Below are positions 25,409-34,188 of a stretch of DNA of 64,000 nt, in pieces (position 1 is the first letter of the stretch; the number at the start of each line of letters is the position of its first letter). The notes beneath the pieces were generated by a model. The model made no database searches and was not told the DNA's origin. It worked only from the letters and a program-made list of their open reading frames with translations. Source of the DNA: Leptolyngbya sp. BL0902 (lineage in GTDB: Bacteria; Cyanobacteriota; Cyanobacteriia; Phormidesmidales; Phormidesmidaceae); the NCBI RefSeq assembly GCF_016403105.1, contig NZ_CP046155.1:2757906-2821905 (forward strand), written 5' to 3'. The position numbers were made by a program, and so were the translations under genes.

Positions 25409-26860
25409 ATGGAACGGCGGAGCTTTTTATCCCTGATGGCGGCGATGGCGGGAACGCCGCTGGTAGCTCGGTGTGCGCGGTTGGCTACAGCACCAACGCC
25501 CCCGACAATCTACCGCAGTGAAGCAGGACGCCTAGAGATAGACCTCACCGCCAGCCTTAACCAGGTTTCCCTGGACGGACGCTCGGCCACGCTGATGACC
25601 TACAACCAGCAAATCCCTGGCCCCCAGCTTGAGGTGCGCTCTGGGGATCGGCTGCAGATTCGCTTCACCAATGCCCTCGATCAGCCCACCAATCTGCACT
25701 ACCACGGGCTACACCTGCCGCCCACGGGCCTAGCCGACGATCCCTTTCGCACGGTGGCCCCAGGGGAAACGGCGCTGTACGACTTCCAAATTCCCGACCA
25801 GCACCCCAGCGGTTTCTTTTGGTATCACCCCCATGTTCACGGCTTGGTTGCATCCCAAGTCTTCCATGGCTTAGCAGGAACCATCCTAGTGCGAGGGGAG
25901 GACGAAGCACCCGAATTGCAATCGGCCCAGGAAGCGGTGCTGGTGCTGCAAGACTTTGACCTCGACCGTCGCGGCCAGGTGCAGGAACCCACGCCTGTCT
26001 TCCGTATGTGGGGACGGCAGGGAAATTTAATCACCGTTAACGGCCAATCCCAGCCCCGGTTTAGTCTGCCCCAGGGCGGTTTGCTGCGGCTGCGGATTCT
26101 CAATGCTTCGGCTTCCCGCGTCTATCAGCTCCAGTTAGCGGATCATCCCTGGTGGCTGGCGGCGACGGATGGCCGCTCCCTGGCAGCTCCGGTGGCCCAA
26201 GAATCGGTAATTTTGGCTCCTGGGGAACGGGCGGATCTGCTGGTGCCGGGGAATCGTAATTCCGGTAGTTATGCCCTGCTGAGTTTGCCCTACGACCGAG
26301 GCATTGCCGCCATGGCGAAATCCATGATGGGGCATGGGGCGATGATGGAGTCTGGGACAGACGGTGCAGAGGAACCCCAAACCATCGCCACCTTGGACTA
26401 CGGTGGGGAAGCCAGCGATGCAGGAAGTCCCGCTGTGGTTAACCTACCCGCAACCCTAAGCACTGTGGAACCTCTGCCAGAGCCTTCAATAGTGCGGGAA
26501 TTTGTCTTCGATCACGGCATCGATCCCGAAACCCGAGATCCCTTTCTCATTAACGGTCGCGCCTTTGGCCATCATCGGGTAGACACGCAAGTTCAGGTGG
26601 GCACCGTGGAGGATTGGGTGCTGGTCAACAAGGCGGGGATGGATCACCCGTTTCACCTGCATACCAACTGGTTTCAGGTGATCAGCCGCAACGGCCAGCC
26701 GGAACCCCTGCGGGCTTGGCGCGATACCGTCAACCTACGCGCCTACGAAACCGTGCGTATTCGCATTCCCTTCCGCGACTTTGCGGGCAAAACGGTCTAC
26801 CACTGCCACATCCTCGATCACGAAGACCAGGGCATGATGGGCATTGTGGAGATGGTGTAA
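25409..26860 (+). CDS. Multicopper oxidase (laccase/CueO-like), probably Tat-exported
   Basis: A 483-residue three-domain cupredoxin enzyme starting at ATG 25409. The N terminus MERRSFLSLMAAMAG is a twin-arginine signal, expected for a protein exported folded with its copper. The four copper ligand groups are intact: HYHGLHLP, FWYHPHVHG, HPFHLHTNWF and YHCHILDHEDQGMM, so type 1, 2 and 3 copper sites are complete. A Met-rich stretch (MAKSMMGHGAMM) near residue 310 resembles the CueO-type copper-binding loop. It probably oxidises cuprous ion or phenols in the periplasm. No copper-export gene is adjacent. The frame is open to a TTG at 25370, which I consider too early. Confidence 0.93.
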   Translation: MERRSFLSLMAAMAGTPLVARCARLATAPTPPTIYRSEAGRLEIDLTASLNQVSLDGRSATLMTYNQQIPGPQLEVRSGDRLQIRFTNALDQPTNLHYHGLHLPPTGLADDPFRTVAPGETALYDFQIPDQHPSGFFWYHPHVHGLVASQVFHGLAGTILVRGEDEAPELQSAQEAVLVLQDFDLDRRGQVQEPTPVFRMWGRQGNLITVNGQSQPRFSLPQGGLLRLRILNASASRVYQLQLADHPWWLAATDGRSLAAPVAQESVILAPGERADLLVPGNRNSGSYALLSLPYDRGIAAMAKSMMGHGAMMESGTDGAEEPQTIATLDYGGEASDAGSPAVVNLPATLSTVEPLPEPSIVREFVFDHGIDPETRDPFLINGRAFGHHRVDTQVQVGTVEDWVLVNKAGMDHPFHLHTNWFQVISRNGQPEPLRAWRDTVNLRAYETVRIRIPFRDFAGKTVYHCHILDHEDQGMMGIVEMV

Positions 26861-26955
26861 AACCCTTAATTTTCAAGCCTTGGCGGTGTCTTTCGATGTC
26901 AGGAAATGCTGTATACTCCCTTGTGCAGCACCACGCCTAGAGGGAGCCTACTGCA

Positions 26956-28344
26956 ATGGTTGCCGTTGCCATTCTCGCCGCCGGACGCGGCACCCGCATG
27001 AAGTCTGACCTACCGAAGGTTCTGCATTCGGTGGGGGGTAAACCCATGGTAGAGCGGGTGTTGGACGGGCTGGCAGCGGTGCAGCCGGAGCGGATCTTTG
27101 TCATCGTCGGCTTTGGCCAAGAGAAGGTGCAGACGGCCTTGACTCACATCCCTAACTTAACCTTTGTTCACCAGGCGGAACAGTTGGGGACAGGCCATGC
27201 GGTGCAGCAGGTGATTCCCCACCTCGAAGGCTTTGAGGGCGATCTGCTGGTGCTGAATGGCGATGTGCCCCTGCTGCGCCCCGAAACCATCTACACCCTG
27301 GTGCAAACCCACCGGGATAACCAGAATGCGGCGACCCTGCTAACGGCCCAATTTGCTGACCCCACGGGCTACGGTCGGGTCTTTTGCACTGAACAAAGCA
27401 TCGTCACCGAAATTGTGGAACACCGGGATTGCAGCCCCGCCCAGCGGCAAAATCCGCGCATCAATGCCGGGGTCTACTGCTTCAACTGGCCCAAACTGAT
27501 GGAGGTGCTGCCTCACCTGCAATCCGACAACGACCAGCAGGAATACTACTTGACGGACGTGGTGAAGGACCTCAGCCCCGCCATGGCCGTAGATGTGGCC
27601 GATTGCCAGGAAATCTTCGGTATCAACAGCCGTCAACACTTGGCGGAAGCCTACGCCATTTTGCAAGATCGCATCAAAACCCAGTGGATGGCCGCTGGCG
27701 TCACCCTGATTGACCCCGACAGCATCACCATCGACACCACCGTCCACATCGAACCCGACGTGGTGATTGAACCCCAAACCCACCTGCGCGGCCACACCAG
27801 CATCGGCACCGGAAGCCGCATCGGCCCCGGCTCCATGATTGAAGACAGCCAAATTGGGCCAAACACCACCATCACCTTCTCCGTCATTTCCGACAGCATC
27901 GTAGCCGCCGGAGCCAAGGTTGGCCCCTATGCCCACCTGCGCGGCCATGCCGTGGTGGGCGAAAACTGCCGCATCGGCAACTTTGTAGAACTGAAAAAAG
28001 CCACCCTCGGCCAGGGCACCAATGTGGCTCACCTGTCTTACCTAGGTGATGCCACCCTGGGCGAAAAGGTGAACGTGGGCGCAGGCACCATCACCGCCAA
28101 CTACGACGGCTACAAAAAACACCCGACCGTCATCGGCGACCGCACCAAAACCGGGTCGAACAGCGTCCTGGTCGCCCCCATCACCGTGGGATCCGACGTC
28201 ACCATTGCCGCTGGTTCCGTTGTGCGGAAGGACGTACCCGATGACTGCCTGGTAGTGTCCCGTGCGCCCCAAAAAATCCACGAAGGCTGGAAACCCGCCC
28301 ACCTGCGCGATACCTCATCCGAAGCCAAGTTGCCTAATCCCTAA
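26956..28344 (+). CDS. glmU: Bifunctional UDP-GlcNAc pyrophosphorylase / glucosamine-1-phosphate acetyltransferase
   Basis: A 462-residue GlmU. The N-terminal uridylyltransferase domain has the nucleotide-binding signature [18 protein letters not shown] and [10 protein letters not shown]. The C-terminal half (residues about 255-460) is a left-handed beta-helix of hexapeptide repeats with the acetyltransferase residues in [14 protein letters not shown] and AHLSYLGDA. It makes UDP-N-acetylglucosamine for peptidoglycan and lipopolysaccharide in the cytoplasm. The ATG at 26956 has a GAGGGAG sequence 15 bases upstream. Confidence 0.97.
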   Translation: MVAVAILAAGRGTRMKSDLPKVLHSVGGKPMVERVLDGLAAVQPERIFVIVGFGQEKVQTALTHIPNLTFVHQAEQLGTGHAVQQVIPHLEGFEGDLLVLNGDVPLLRPETIYTLVQTHRDNQNAATLLTAQFADPTGYGRVFCTEQSIVTEIVEHRDCSPAQRQNPRINAGVYCFNWPKLMEVLPHLQSDNDQQEYYLTDVVKDLSPAMAVDVADCQEIFGINSRQHLAEAYAILQDRIKTQWMAAGVTLIDPDSITIDTTVHIEPDVVIEPQTHLRGHTSIGTGSRIGPGSMIEDSQIGPNTTITFSVISDSIVAAGAKVGPYAHLRGHAVVGENCRIGNFVELKKATLGQGTNVAHLSYLGDATLGEKVNVGAGTITANYDGYKKHPTVIGDRTKTGSNSVLVAPITVGSDVTIAAGSVVRKDVPDDCLVVSRAPQKIHEGWKPAHLRDTSSEAKLPNP

Positions 28345-28465
28345 GCGATTCCCAGCGATTCGCAAGGCCAGAGGCCCAGTTTCTCGGATGTTGACCGACC
28401 CGCATCGAGGTTTGCTAGCCTGGGGTTGTCAATATTCACCCTGGAGTTGCAGGGGCGGAGGCGCG

Positions 28466-28906
28466 ATGGGATCAACAATTTGGCGGCGGCTAGGCTATCT
28501 GGGGATCGCCTCCCTGGTGGGGTTGACCACCTTGGCCATGGGGACGATGCCTGCCCTAGCCCAGCGCTGTACGGTCAATTGTGGATCTGGCCAAATTCAG
28601 TTCACCCCTGGGGATCGAATCACCGTGCAGGTGGTGAATCGCAGCACCACGGCGGTCGGCATCGAGCAGCCCCCCCTGACTGGCCCCCGCACCCTGCAAC
28701 CGGGCGAAGACTTAGAGCTAGGGTTTGGCTGGGGCACCACTCCAAATATCTCCATCCTGTTTTGGGCGTTGCGGGATCAGCCCATTCGCGTCAGGCTAGG
28801 GCGACCTGCGGCCCAAACCCTGTCGATGGAACTCTACAGCGTGCCCAGCGAACCCAGTCACCGCAGCATTTTTATCGAAAACGATGGCCGCGTCAGCATT
28901 AAATAG
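28466..28906 (+). CDS. Small exported protein of unknown function
   Basis: A 146-residue protein starting at ATG 28466 with GGCGGAGG as ribosome-binding site; the frame is open from 28262, inside the 3' end of glmU, but the upstream part is not family-like. It has a signal peptide (hydrophobic residues about 8-30, cleavage near ALAQR). The mature region opens with a Cys pair (RCTVNCGSGQIQF), then a beta-rich domain. I do not recognise the family. It is 36 bases before the MacB-type permease gene on the same strand, so they are probably co-transcribed. A role with that permease is only suggested by position. Confidence 0.7.
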   Translation: MGSTIWRRLGYLGIASLVGLTTLAMGTMPALAQRCTVNCGSGQIQFTPGDRITVQVVNRSTTAVGIEQPPLTGPRTLQPGEDLELGFGWGTTPNISILFWALRDQPIRVRLGRPAAQTLSMELYSVPSEPSHRSIFIENDGRVSIK

Positions 28907-28941
28907 TCCCACGATAACCCTGCAAGGATGAGCCTGCGAGT

Positions 28942-30165
28942 ATGAACCTGCAAGAAAGCCTCACCATGGCGACCAAAACCCTCGCCGCCAACCGCCTCCG
29001 CAGCACCCTGACCATGCTGGGCATTATCATCGGCAATGCCTCGGTGATTACCATGGTGGGCCTGGGGGAGGGGGCGCAGCGGTATATCAGCGCCCAGCTC
29101 GAAACCCTGGGGCCGAATGTGCTGTTTGTGGTGCCCGGTAGCCGGGAGACGCGGCAGTTGGGGTCGCTGAACATTCCCCGTACCCTGGTGCTGGAGGATG
29201 CGGTGGCGATTAGTCAACAGGTGCCTTCGGTGACGGGGGTGGCGGCAGAATCCAGTGATCGCCAGCTCATCACCCTGGGCAACCGCAATGCCAATGTGAA
29301 TGTGGTGGGCACGGTGCCGGATTTTCTGACGGTACGCAGCTTTGAGGTGGCCAAGGGGCGGTTCATTAGTGACCTAGACATCAGCCGCAGTGCCCAGGTG
29401 GTGGTGCTGGGGGATACCCTCAAAACCCGTCTGTTTGAGGACGAACCCGCCCTAGGCCGATCTCTGCGGGTGGGCGGCGTCAACTTTAGCGTGATCGGCG
29501 TGTTGGACAAGAAAGGATCGAACCTAGGGCTAGATTACGATGATGCCGTCCTGGTGCCCATCACCACCCAGGCTAACCGTTTGGCCAGGGGCGAACGGTC
29601 TCCCTACGGCATTGATGTCTCGTTTATCACCGTTTCTGCCCGCGACCGGGAGAGCATGGCCACCGCAGAATTTCAGATTACCAACCTGCTGCGCCTGCGC
29701 CACAATATCCGCGACGACGACGATTTCTACATCAGCAGCCAAGACACCCTACTCACCATCGCCAACACCATCACCGGGGCGCTGACCCTGATGCTGGCGG
29801 CGATTGCGGGGATTTCCCTCCTCGTCGGCGGCATCGGCATTATGAATATCATGCTGGTCTCCGTGCGGGAGAGGACTCAGGAAATTGGCCTCCGCAAGGC
29901 CATCGGAGCCTCCCAGGGCGATATTTTGGGCCAGTTTTTGATTGAGGCGATCATCCTCTCCGTGGCTGGGGGCATCATCGGCACGGCCCTAGGGGTCAGC
30001 GGCATTGTGCTGATTGGCGTTCTCACCCCCTTTGATGCCGGAATTTCCGTTAGCGCCATCGTTATGGCGGTCAGCATTTCCGGCGGCATTGGTCTCTTTT
30101 TTGGAGTGTTTCCCGCCCGCCAAGCTGCCCAACTCGATCCCATCGTGGCCCTACGCACGGCTTAG
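28942..30165 (+). CDS. ABC transporter permease, MacB/FtsX type
   Basis: A 407-residue permease. TM1 is in the N-terminal segment (LTMLGIIIGNASVITMVGLGEG), followed by a large periplasmic MacB_PCD domain (residues about 45-250). Three helices follow: the GALTLMLAAIAGISLLVGGIGIMNIMLVSV region, then IEAIILSVAGGIIGTALG, then a final pair near FFGVFPARQAAQLDPI, the typical FtsX/MacB end. Such permeases work with a MacB-type ATPase and often a periplasmic adaptor in mechanotransmission-type efflux. Neither an ATPase nor an adaptor is adjacent, so the partner genes must be elsewhere. Confidence 0.92.
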   Translation: MNLQESLTMATKTLAANRLRSTLTMLGIIIGNASVITMVGLGEGAQRYISAQLETLGPNVLFVVPGSRETRQLGSLNIPRTLVLEDAVAISQQVPSVTGVAAESSDRQLITLGNRNANVNVVGTVPDFLTVRSFEVAKGRFISDLDISRSAQVVVLGDTLKTRLFEDEPALGRSLRVGGVNFSVIGVLDKKGSNLGLDYDDAVLVPITTQANRLARGERSPYGIDVSFITVSARDRESMATAEFQITNLLRLRHNIRDDDDFYISSQDTLLTIANTITGALTLMLAAIAGISLLVGGIGIMNIMLVSVRERTQEIGLRKAIGASQGDILGQFLIEAIILSVAGGIIGTALGVSGIVLIGVLTPFDAGISVSAIVMAVSISGGIGLFFGVFPARQAAQLDPIVALRTA

Positions 30166-30208
30166 TCGCTTACCCATCGGGTCAGCCAATTCAGTTTGAA
30201 GCGCTTTC

Positions 30209-30240
30209 CAACTCCCCTCTCCTCTCAGGAGAGGGGTTGG
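30209..30240. terminator. Inverted repeat after the permease gene
   Basis: CCAACTCCCCTCTCCT...AGGAGAGGGGTTGG forms a near-perfect hairpin 44 bases after the permease stop, between it and the convergent gene ending at 30283. It matches a common cyanobacterial intergenic repeat of the type CCCCTCTCCT...AGGAGAGGGG. A T-tract is absent, so termination is possible but not assured. Confidence 0.5.
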
Positions 30241-30282
30241 GGGTGAGGTCTTCCGGGGACGTTGCGATCTACTGAGATGATG

Positions 30283-30645
30283 CTAGAAGGAATCCAAATC
30301 CAGAGCCTTGGAGCCGCCTTCCTCAATCATGGCCAGAATTTTGCCCAACTGCGACCAGATCAGCAGGCCGCTGAGCAGGGTCATGGGTGCGCCCATGGCG
30401 TAGGCCACTTTGCCCGAAAAGCCGAACAGTTCAATGCCCGAAGCGAGGAAGACGCAAACTCCGGCGCAGATGCCAAAGAAGGGAATTTTGAGCTGTGGCC
30501 CGCGCAGGGTCGCTAAGATTCGGGTCGAACGATTACGGTTCCAGTCGCCAACGGATTGTTGCAGAGTGGTGCTGAAGGCGTAGCCGGAGGTGACGGCGGC
30601 AAGAAAACCCGCCAGGAGCAAAATGTAGGGAGGTTGGGAGTACAC
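30283..30645 (-). CDS. Conserved cyanobacterial membrane protein
   Basis: A 120-residue protein. I start at GTG 30645 (plus-strand CAC), giving MYSQPPYILLLAGF, the N terminus I would expect for this family; the frame is open upstream to 30681. Predicted helices are at residues about 5-22, 55-75 and 84-104. The ending GGSKALDLDSF is characteristic of a conserved cyanobacterial protein of unknown function. The central NRNRSTRILATLRGPQL is basic and probably cytoplasmic. I do not know its role. It is on the same strand as the UbiB gene, about 86 bases from it, and may share its transcript. Confidence 0.8.
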   Translation of the reverse strand: MYSQPPYILLLAGFLAAVTSGYAFSTTLQQSVGDWNRNRSTRILATLRGPQLKIPFFGICAGVCVFLASGIELFGFSGKVAYAMGAPMTLLSGLLIWSQLGKILAMIEEGGSKALDLDSF

Positions 30646-30731
30646 GGGTAACGCTCTGAAACAATAATTAATCTTTTGCAATTATAGGGGAGAGGCTTCT
30701 CTGAAATACCGCTCCCCTCAGCGGGAAAACC

Positions 30732-32438
30732 CTAAACCTGAAGCGCCTGACGCAAACCGCCCACCCCCGGCACCAACTGTTCCGCTTGGTCTAGGGAATA
30801 GGTGGTTAGGGCTCCCCAGGCGGCCTCTAGGACACGATCCACGGTGATGTCCTCCTTCACCAAGTCCCACAGGCGTTGGACTTCGGCGGTGTGGAGGCGG
30901 TCGTTTTCGGTGAGGGCCAGCAGCAGCATTCGGCGCAGGTGTAGCCCCTCCTCGGACATCAGGTAGCGAATGCCAAGGCCAGCGGTGGGCAGAACGTCAA
31001 AGTTGCTGTCGCTGCGGGCGATAGCCAGCATATTTTCCAGCCGCTGCCACTGGAGCTGACCGTCTTTGAAGATGACCTCCAGCAGCCGTTGCCGCAAGGC
31101 CGGAGTTTCGCCCAGCAGTAAACGCCGCGCCACGTAGGGATAGGCCACATCCACAATCTTGAAGTCGGGATTGAGGCTGAGGGCCAACCCCTCTTGGGTG
31201 ACGAGGGAACGAATAATCAGGGCAAACTTGGCGGGCACCCGGAAGGGGTAGTCGTACATCAGTTCCGAGAACTGGTCGGTGATGCTCTTGAAATTGAAGT
31301 CCCGTACCTTGGCCCCCATGGCATCTCCCAGCACCCGTTTGAGGGCGGGGATAATCGGCCCCAGTTCGGTTTCGGGGGTGAGGAAGCCCAGTTTGACAAA
31401 GGCGGTGCCCAGGCGTTCAAAATCTTGGTTAATCAGATAAACCACGGCATCCACCAGGGTTTCCTTGGTGGTCTGATCGAGCTGATCCATCATGCCAAAG
31501 TCGATGTAGGCCATGCGACCATCGGCGATGGCAAACAGGTTGCCGGGGTGGGGGTCGGCGTGGAAAAAGCCAAACTCTAGTAGTTGTCGCAGCCCGGAGG
31601 TGACGCCAATTTCAATCAGGCGGTTTTGATCCAGGTTGGCCTCGGCCATGCCCTCGGTGTCGGTGAGCTTGCGGCCTTCGATCCATTCCAGGGTAAGCAC
31701 CCGGTGGCTGCTGTAGCGCCAGTAGATGACGGGCACCTTCACCGTGGGGTCGTCCTTGAAGTTGGCGGCAAAGCGCTCGGCGTTGCGGCCTTCGTTGAGG
31801 TAGTCAATTTCCTCGAAGAGCTTGATGCCAAACTCGTCCACGATCAGGGTGAGGTCGTGGCCCAGGTTGAGGGGCAGGAACCGGGCTATCCACCCCGCCG
31901 CCCAGCGCATCAGGTACAGATCGCGGCTGAGCAAGGGCCGCAGGTTGGGCCGCTGCACCTTCACCGCTACCTCTTCTCCAGAAAAGAGCCGCGCCCGGTA
32001 GACTTGGCCCAAACTCGCCGCCGCCACCGGGGCCGGGGAGATGCTGCTAAAAATTTCTTCCGGGGAGTAGCCCAGTTCCGCTTCGATAATGGCCCGGGCT
32101 AGGGGCGTGGAAAAGGGCGGAAGCTGATCCTGAAGCTTGGTCAACTCTTCCAAAAAGTCCTTCCGTACCAGGTCGGGCCGGGTGGAGAGGGCTTGCCCTA
32201 CCTTGATGAAGGTTGGCCCCAGATCAATCAACACCTGCCGCAGTTGGGAGGCGCGTTTCTGGCGGTTTTGTTCCTCGCGCCGGAACCATTGGTCAAACTT
32301 CAGCCCCAGGACGAAGGTGCCCAGCCACCAGAGGATTTGCACAATCCTCGTCCCCAACGTCCACCATCGCCACCGAAACTGACGGGCAATGACGGCAGCA
32401 TCATAGGCCCACAACGTATTGGGATCTTCACCAGTCAC
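30732..32438 (-). CDS. AarF/ABC1/UbiB-family atypical kinase
   Basis: A 568-residue ABC1/ADCK-type protein kinase-like protein. The family features are complete: KVGQALSTRPDLVRKDF (KxGQ motif), AAASLGQVYRA (Ala-rich loop), the lysine motif EVAVKVQRPN, the catalytic-loop HADPHPGNL and the metal-binding YIDFGMM. UbiB-like proteins are needed for quinone and lipid homeostasis in bacteria, mitochondria and chloroplasts (plastoglobule ABC1K). Cyanobacterial members are candidates for plastoquinone or tocopherol metabolism. The C-terminal region (about 470-568) is helical. Its substrate is not established. Confidence 0.92.
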   Translation of the reverse strand: MTGEDPNTLWAYDAAVIARQFRWRWWTLGTRIVQILWWLGTFVLGLKFDQWFRREEQNRQKRASQLRQVLIDLGPTFIKVGQALSTRPDLVRKDFLEELTKLQDQLPPFSTPLARAIIEAELGYSPEEIFSSISPAPVAAASLGQVYRARLFSGEEVAVKVQRPNLRPLLSRDLYLMRWAAGWIARFLPLNLGHDLTLIVDEFGIKLFEEIDYLNEGRNAERFAANFKDDPTVKVPVIYWRYSSHRVLTLEWIEGRKLTDTEGMAEANLDQNRLIEIGVTSGLRQLLEFGFFHADPHPGNLFAIADGRMAYIDFGMMDQLDQTTKETLVDAVVYLINQDFERLGTAFVKLGFLTPETELGPIIPALKRVLGDAMGAKVRDFNFKSITDQFSELMYDYPFRVPAKFALIIRSLVTQEGLALSLNPDFKIVDVAYPYVARRLLLGETPALRQRLLEVIFKDGQLQWQRLENMLAIARSDSNFDVLPTAGLGIRYLMSEEGLHLRRMLLLALTENDRLHTAEVQRLWDLVKEDITVDRVLEAAWGALTTYSLDQAEQLVPGVGGLRQALQV

Positions 32439-32870
32439 AGTATGATTGCCTCTCTTCCAGGGGATTGGAGAACGATGCCGCAGCCACGATAAGGGAGCGA
32501 AGTTGAGCGGGGAACGATCCCCAGCGTGGGAAACCGGGAAACCACTGACTCTAGTATCGGGCCTGGTTGTCTTCCGTTAAGACTAGTATAGAAAACTACA
32601 AACAAATTTATATGGATTTTTCCCGTCGATACCCTGGCTTTCCTTTTTCTCTAGAATTGACCTGAATCAATCTTGATCGTTATGACAATAGGCTGAACCA
32701 GGGATTCAAGGGCCATAGGGGACATTCGCGGCGATCACCCAATCTGTGCAATGCTCTGATCCATTGGGTGAGCCGCCATGCCCCCCAAGAGCGGGGGTTG
32801 CGAAAGGAGATCTGGGCACGGGAGGAACCTGGCGAAATCGTGCCGCGACTCCCCCCTTCGCCCACCGCGC
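32439..32870. other. Intergenic region between the DegT and UbiB-kinase genes
   Basis: About 430 bases between two minus-strand genes. No convincing coding frame was seen; the open frame at 32680-33282 is antisense-frame noise overlapping the aminotransferase. An AT-rich patch at 32580-32620 (GTATAGAAAAC, AAATTTATATGG) stands out against the GC-rich background and may hold the UbiB promoter. No hairpin terminator is obvious. Confidence 0.5.
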
Positions 32871-34022
32871 CTAGCAGTATTGCGCTGCCTTCAAACCCAC
32901 TTCGGCCAGCACCTGCTTCAGGGTGTTGGCGATCACCTCCTGGCGGGCGGCATCCAGTTCGGGGAACATAGGCAGGGACAGCACTTGATGGGCGGCGGCT
33001 TCGGCCTGGGGAAAATCGCCCGGTTTGTAGCCTAAGGACTGATACACCTCCTGAAGGTGTAGGGGAATGGGGTAATACACCATGCAGATCACCCCGGCTT
33101 CCCGCATTCGCTGCTGGATCTGGTTGCGCTCCTGGCCCTCGGCGGTGGCTCCGGCAATCCGCAGGGTGTACTGGTTCCAGACAGACTGGCCAAAGGTGGG
33201 AGCCTGGGGCAACACAATGCCCTCCACGTCGGACAGCAGGGTTGCGTAGCGTTGGGCGACAGCGGCGCGTTGCTGGTTCCACTGATCCAGGTAGCGCAGT
33301 TTGATGTCTAAAATCGCGGCCTGCACAGAATCTAGACGGCTGTTGATGCCGATGGCCGCGTGGTGGTAGCGCACTCGACTGCCGTGCTCCCGCAGCATGG
33401 TCATAGTATCGGCCAGGTTGGGATCGTTGGTGGTAATGGCTCCACCATCGCCGCAGCCGCCCAGGTTTTTGGTGGGGAAGAAACTAAAGCACCCCACATG
33501 GCCAAGGCTGCCGACAGGTTTACCCTGCCAGGTGGCCCCGGTGGCCTGGGCGCAGTCTTCAATCACCGCCAGTTGGTGACGGCTGGCAATATCTAGCAGT
33601 GGCCCCATATCCACCGGACGGCCAAACAGGTGCACGGGAATGATGGCGCGACTGCGGGGGGTAATGGCGGCAGCGATTTGGGTAATGTCGATATTGAAGG
33701 TATCGAGGTCGATATCCACAAACACGGGGGTGGCCCCTACGGCACTAATCACCTCAGCGGTGGCGATGAAGGTGAAGGGAGAGGTGATCACCTCGTCGCC
33801 GGGGCCAATGTTGAGGGCGCGGAGGGCCAGGTAGAGGGCGTCGGTACCGGAGTTGCACACCACGCAGTGGTCAGTGCCCACCGAGCGGCCAAAGGCTTCG
33901 GTAAAGGTCTTAACAATGGGGCCATTGATATACTGGCCCGACGCCAGCACCTCTGCCACTGCCGTGTTCACCTCGGCTTGGATTAGCTTGAACTGCTCCG
34001 TCAGATCAACAGGTGGAATCAC
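32871..34022 (-). CDS. DegT/DnrJ/EryC1/StrS-family aminotransferase
   Basis: A PLP-dependent sugar aminotransferase of 383 residues from GTG 34022. I prefer this GTG because it has GAGGGG just upstream and begins MIPPVDLTEQFKLIQ, the usual start; an ATG at 34085 would add 21 residues. The PLP-binding Lys sits in FSFFPTKNLGGCGDGGA, with the preceding EDCAQATGA and the N-terminal CNSGTDALYLALRAL motifs. Family members transaminate keto-sugars for lipopolysaccharide, exopolysaccharide or glycoconjugates. No other sugar-biosynthesis genes are adjacent, so its substrate is open. It is divergent from ribD. Confidence 0.93.
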   Translation of the reverse strand: MIPPVDLTEQFKLIQAEVNTAVAEVLASGQYINGPIVKTFTEAFGRSVGTDHCVVCNSGTDALYLALRALNIGPGDEVITSPFTFIATAEVISAVGATPVFVDIDLDTFNIDITQIAAAITPRSRAIIPVHLFGRPVDMGPLLDIASRHQLAVIEDCAQATGATWQGKPVGSLGHVGCFSFFPTKNLGGCGDGGAITTNDPNLADTMTMLREHGSRVRYHHAAIGINSRLDSVQAAILDIKLRYLDQWNQQRAAVAQRYATLLSDVEGIVLPQAPTFGQSVWNQYTLRIAGATAEGQERNQIQQRMREAGVICMVYYPIPLHLQEVYQSLGYKPGDFPQAEAAAHQVLSLPMFPELDAARQEVIANTLKQVLAEVGLKAAQYC

Positions 34023-34188
34023 GGCCCCTCGCTCACACTCACGAACATAGATAGGCTTAGTGTACCGTACAAGAAGGGCGGCCATGGGTGTGGATTAAGC
34101 GGCTGCCTTAGCGCTGGGATGGTGATCGCTGAAGGCGGGTTGAATGGTCGTGGGTTGGGGGCTGATGTATTGAGCCGTAACGAGTTGG

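Noticed and set aside
32680..33282. 200-codon minus-strand frame overlapping the DegT gene
   Set aside because: It is out of frame with the clearly conserved aminotransferase and has no family-like sequence.
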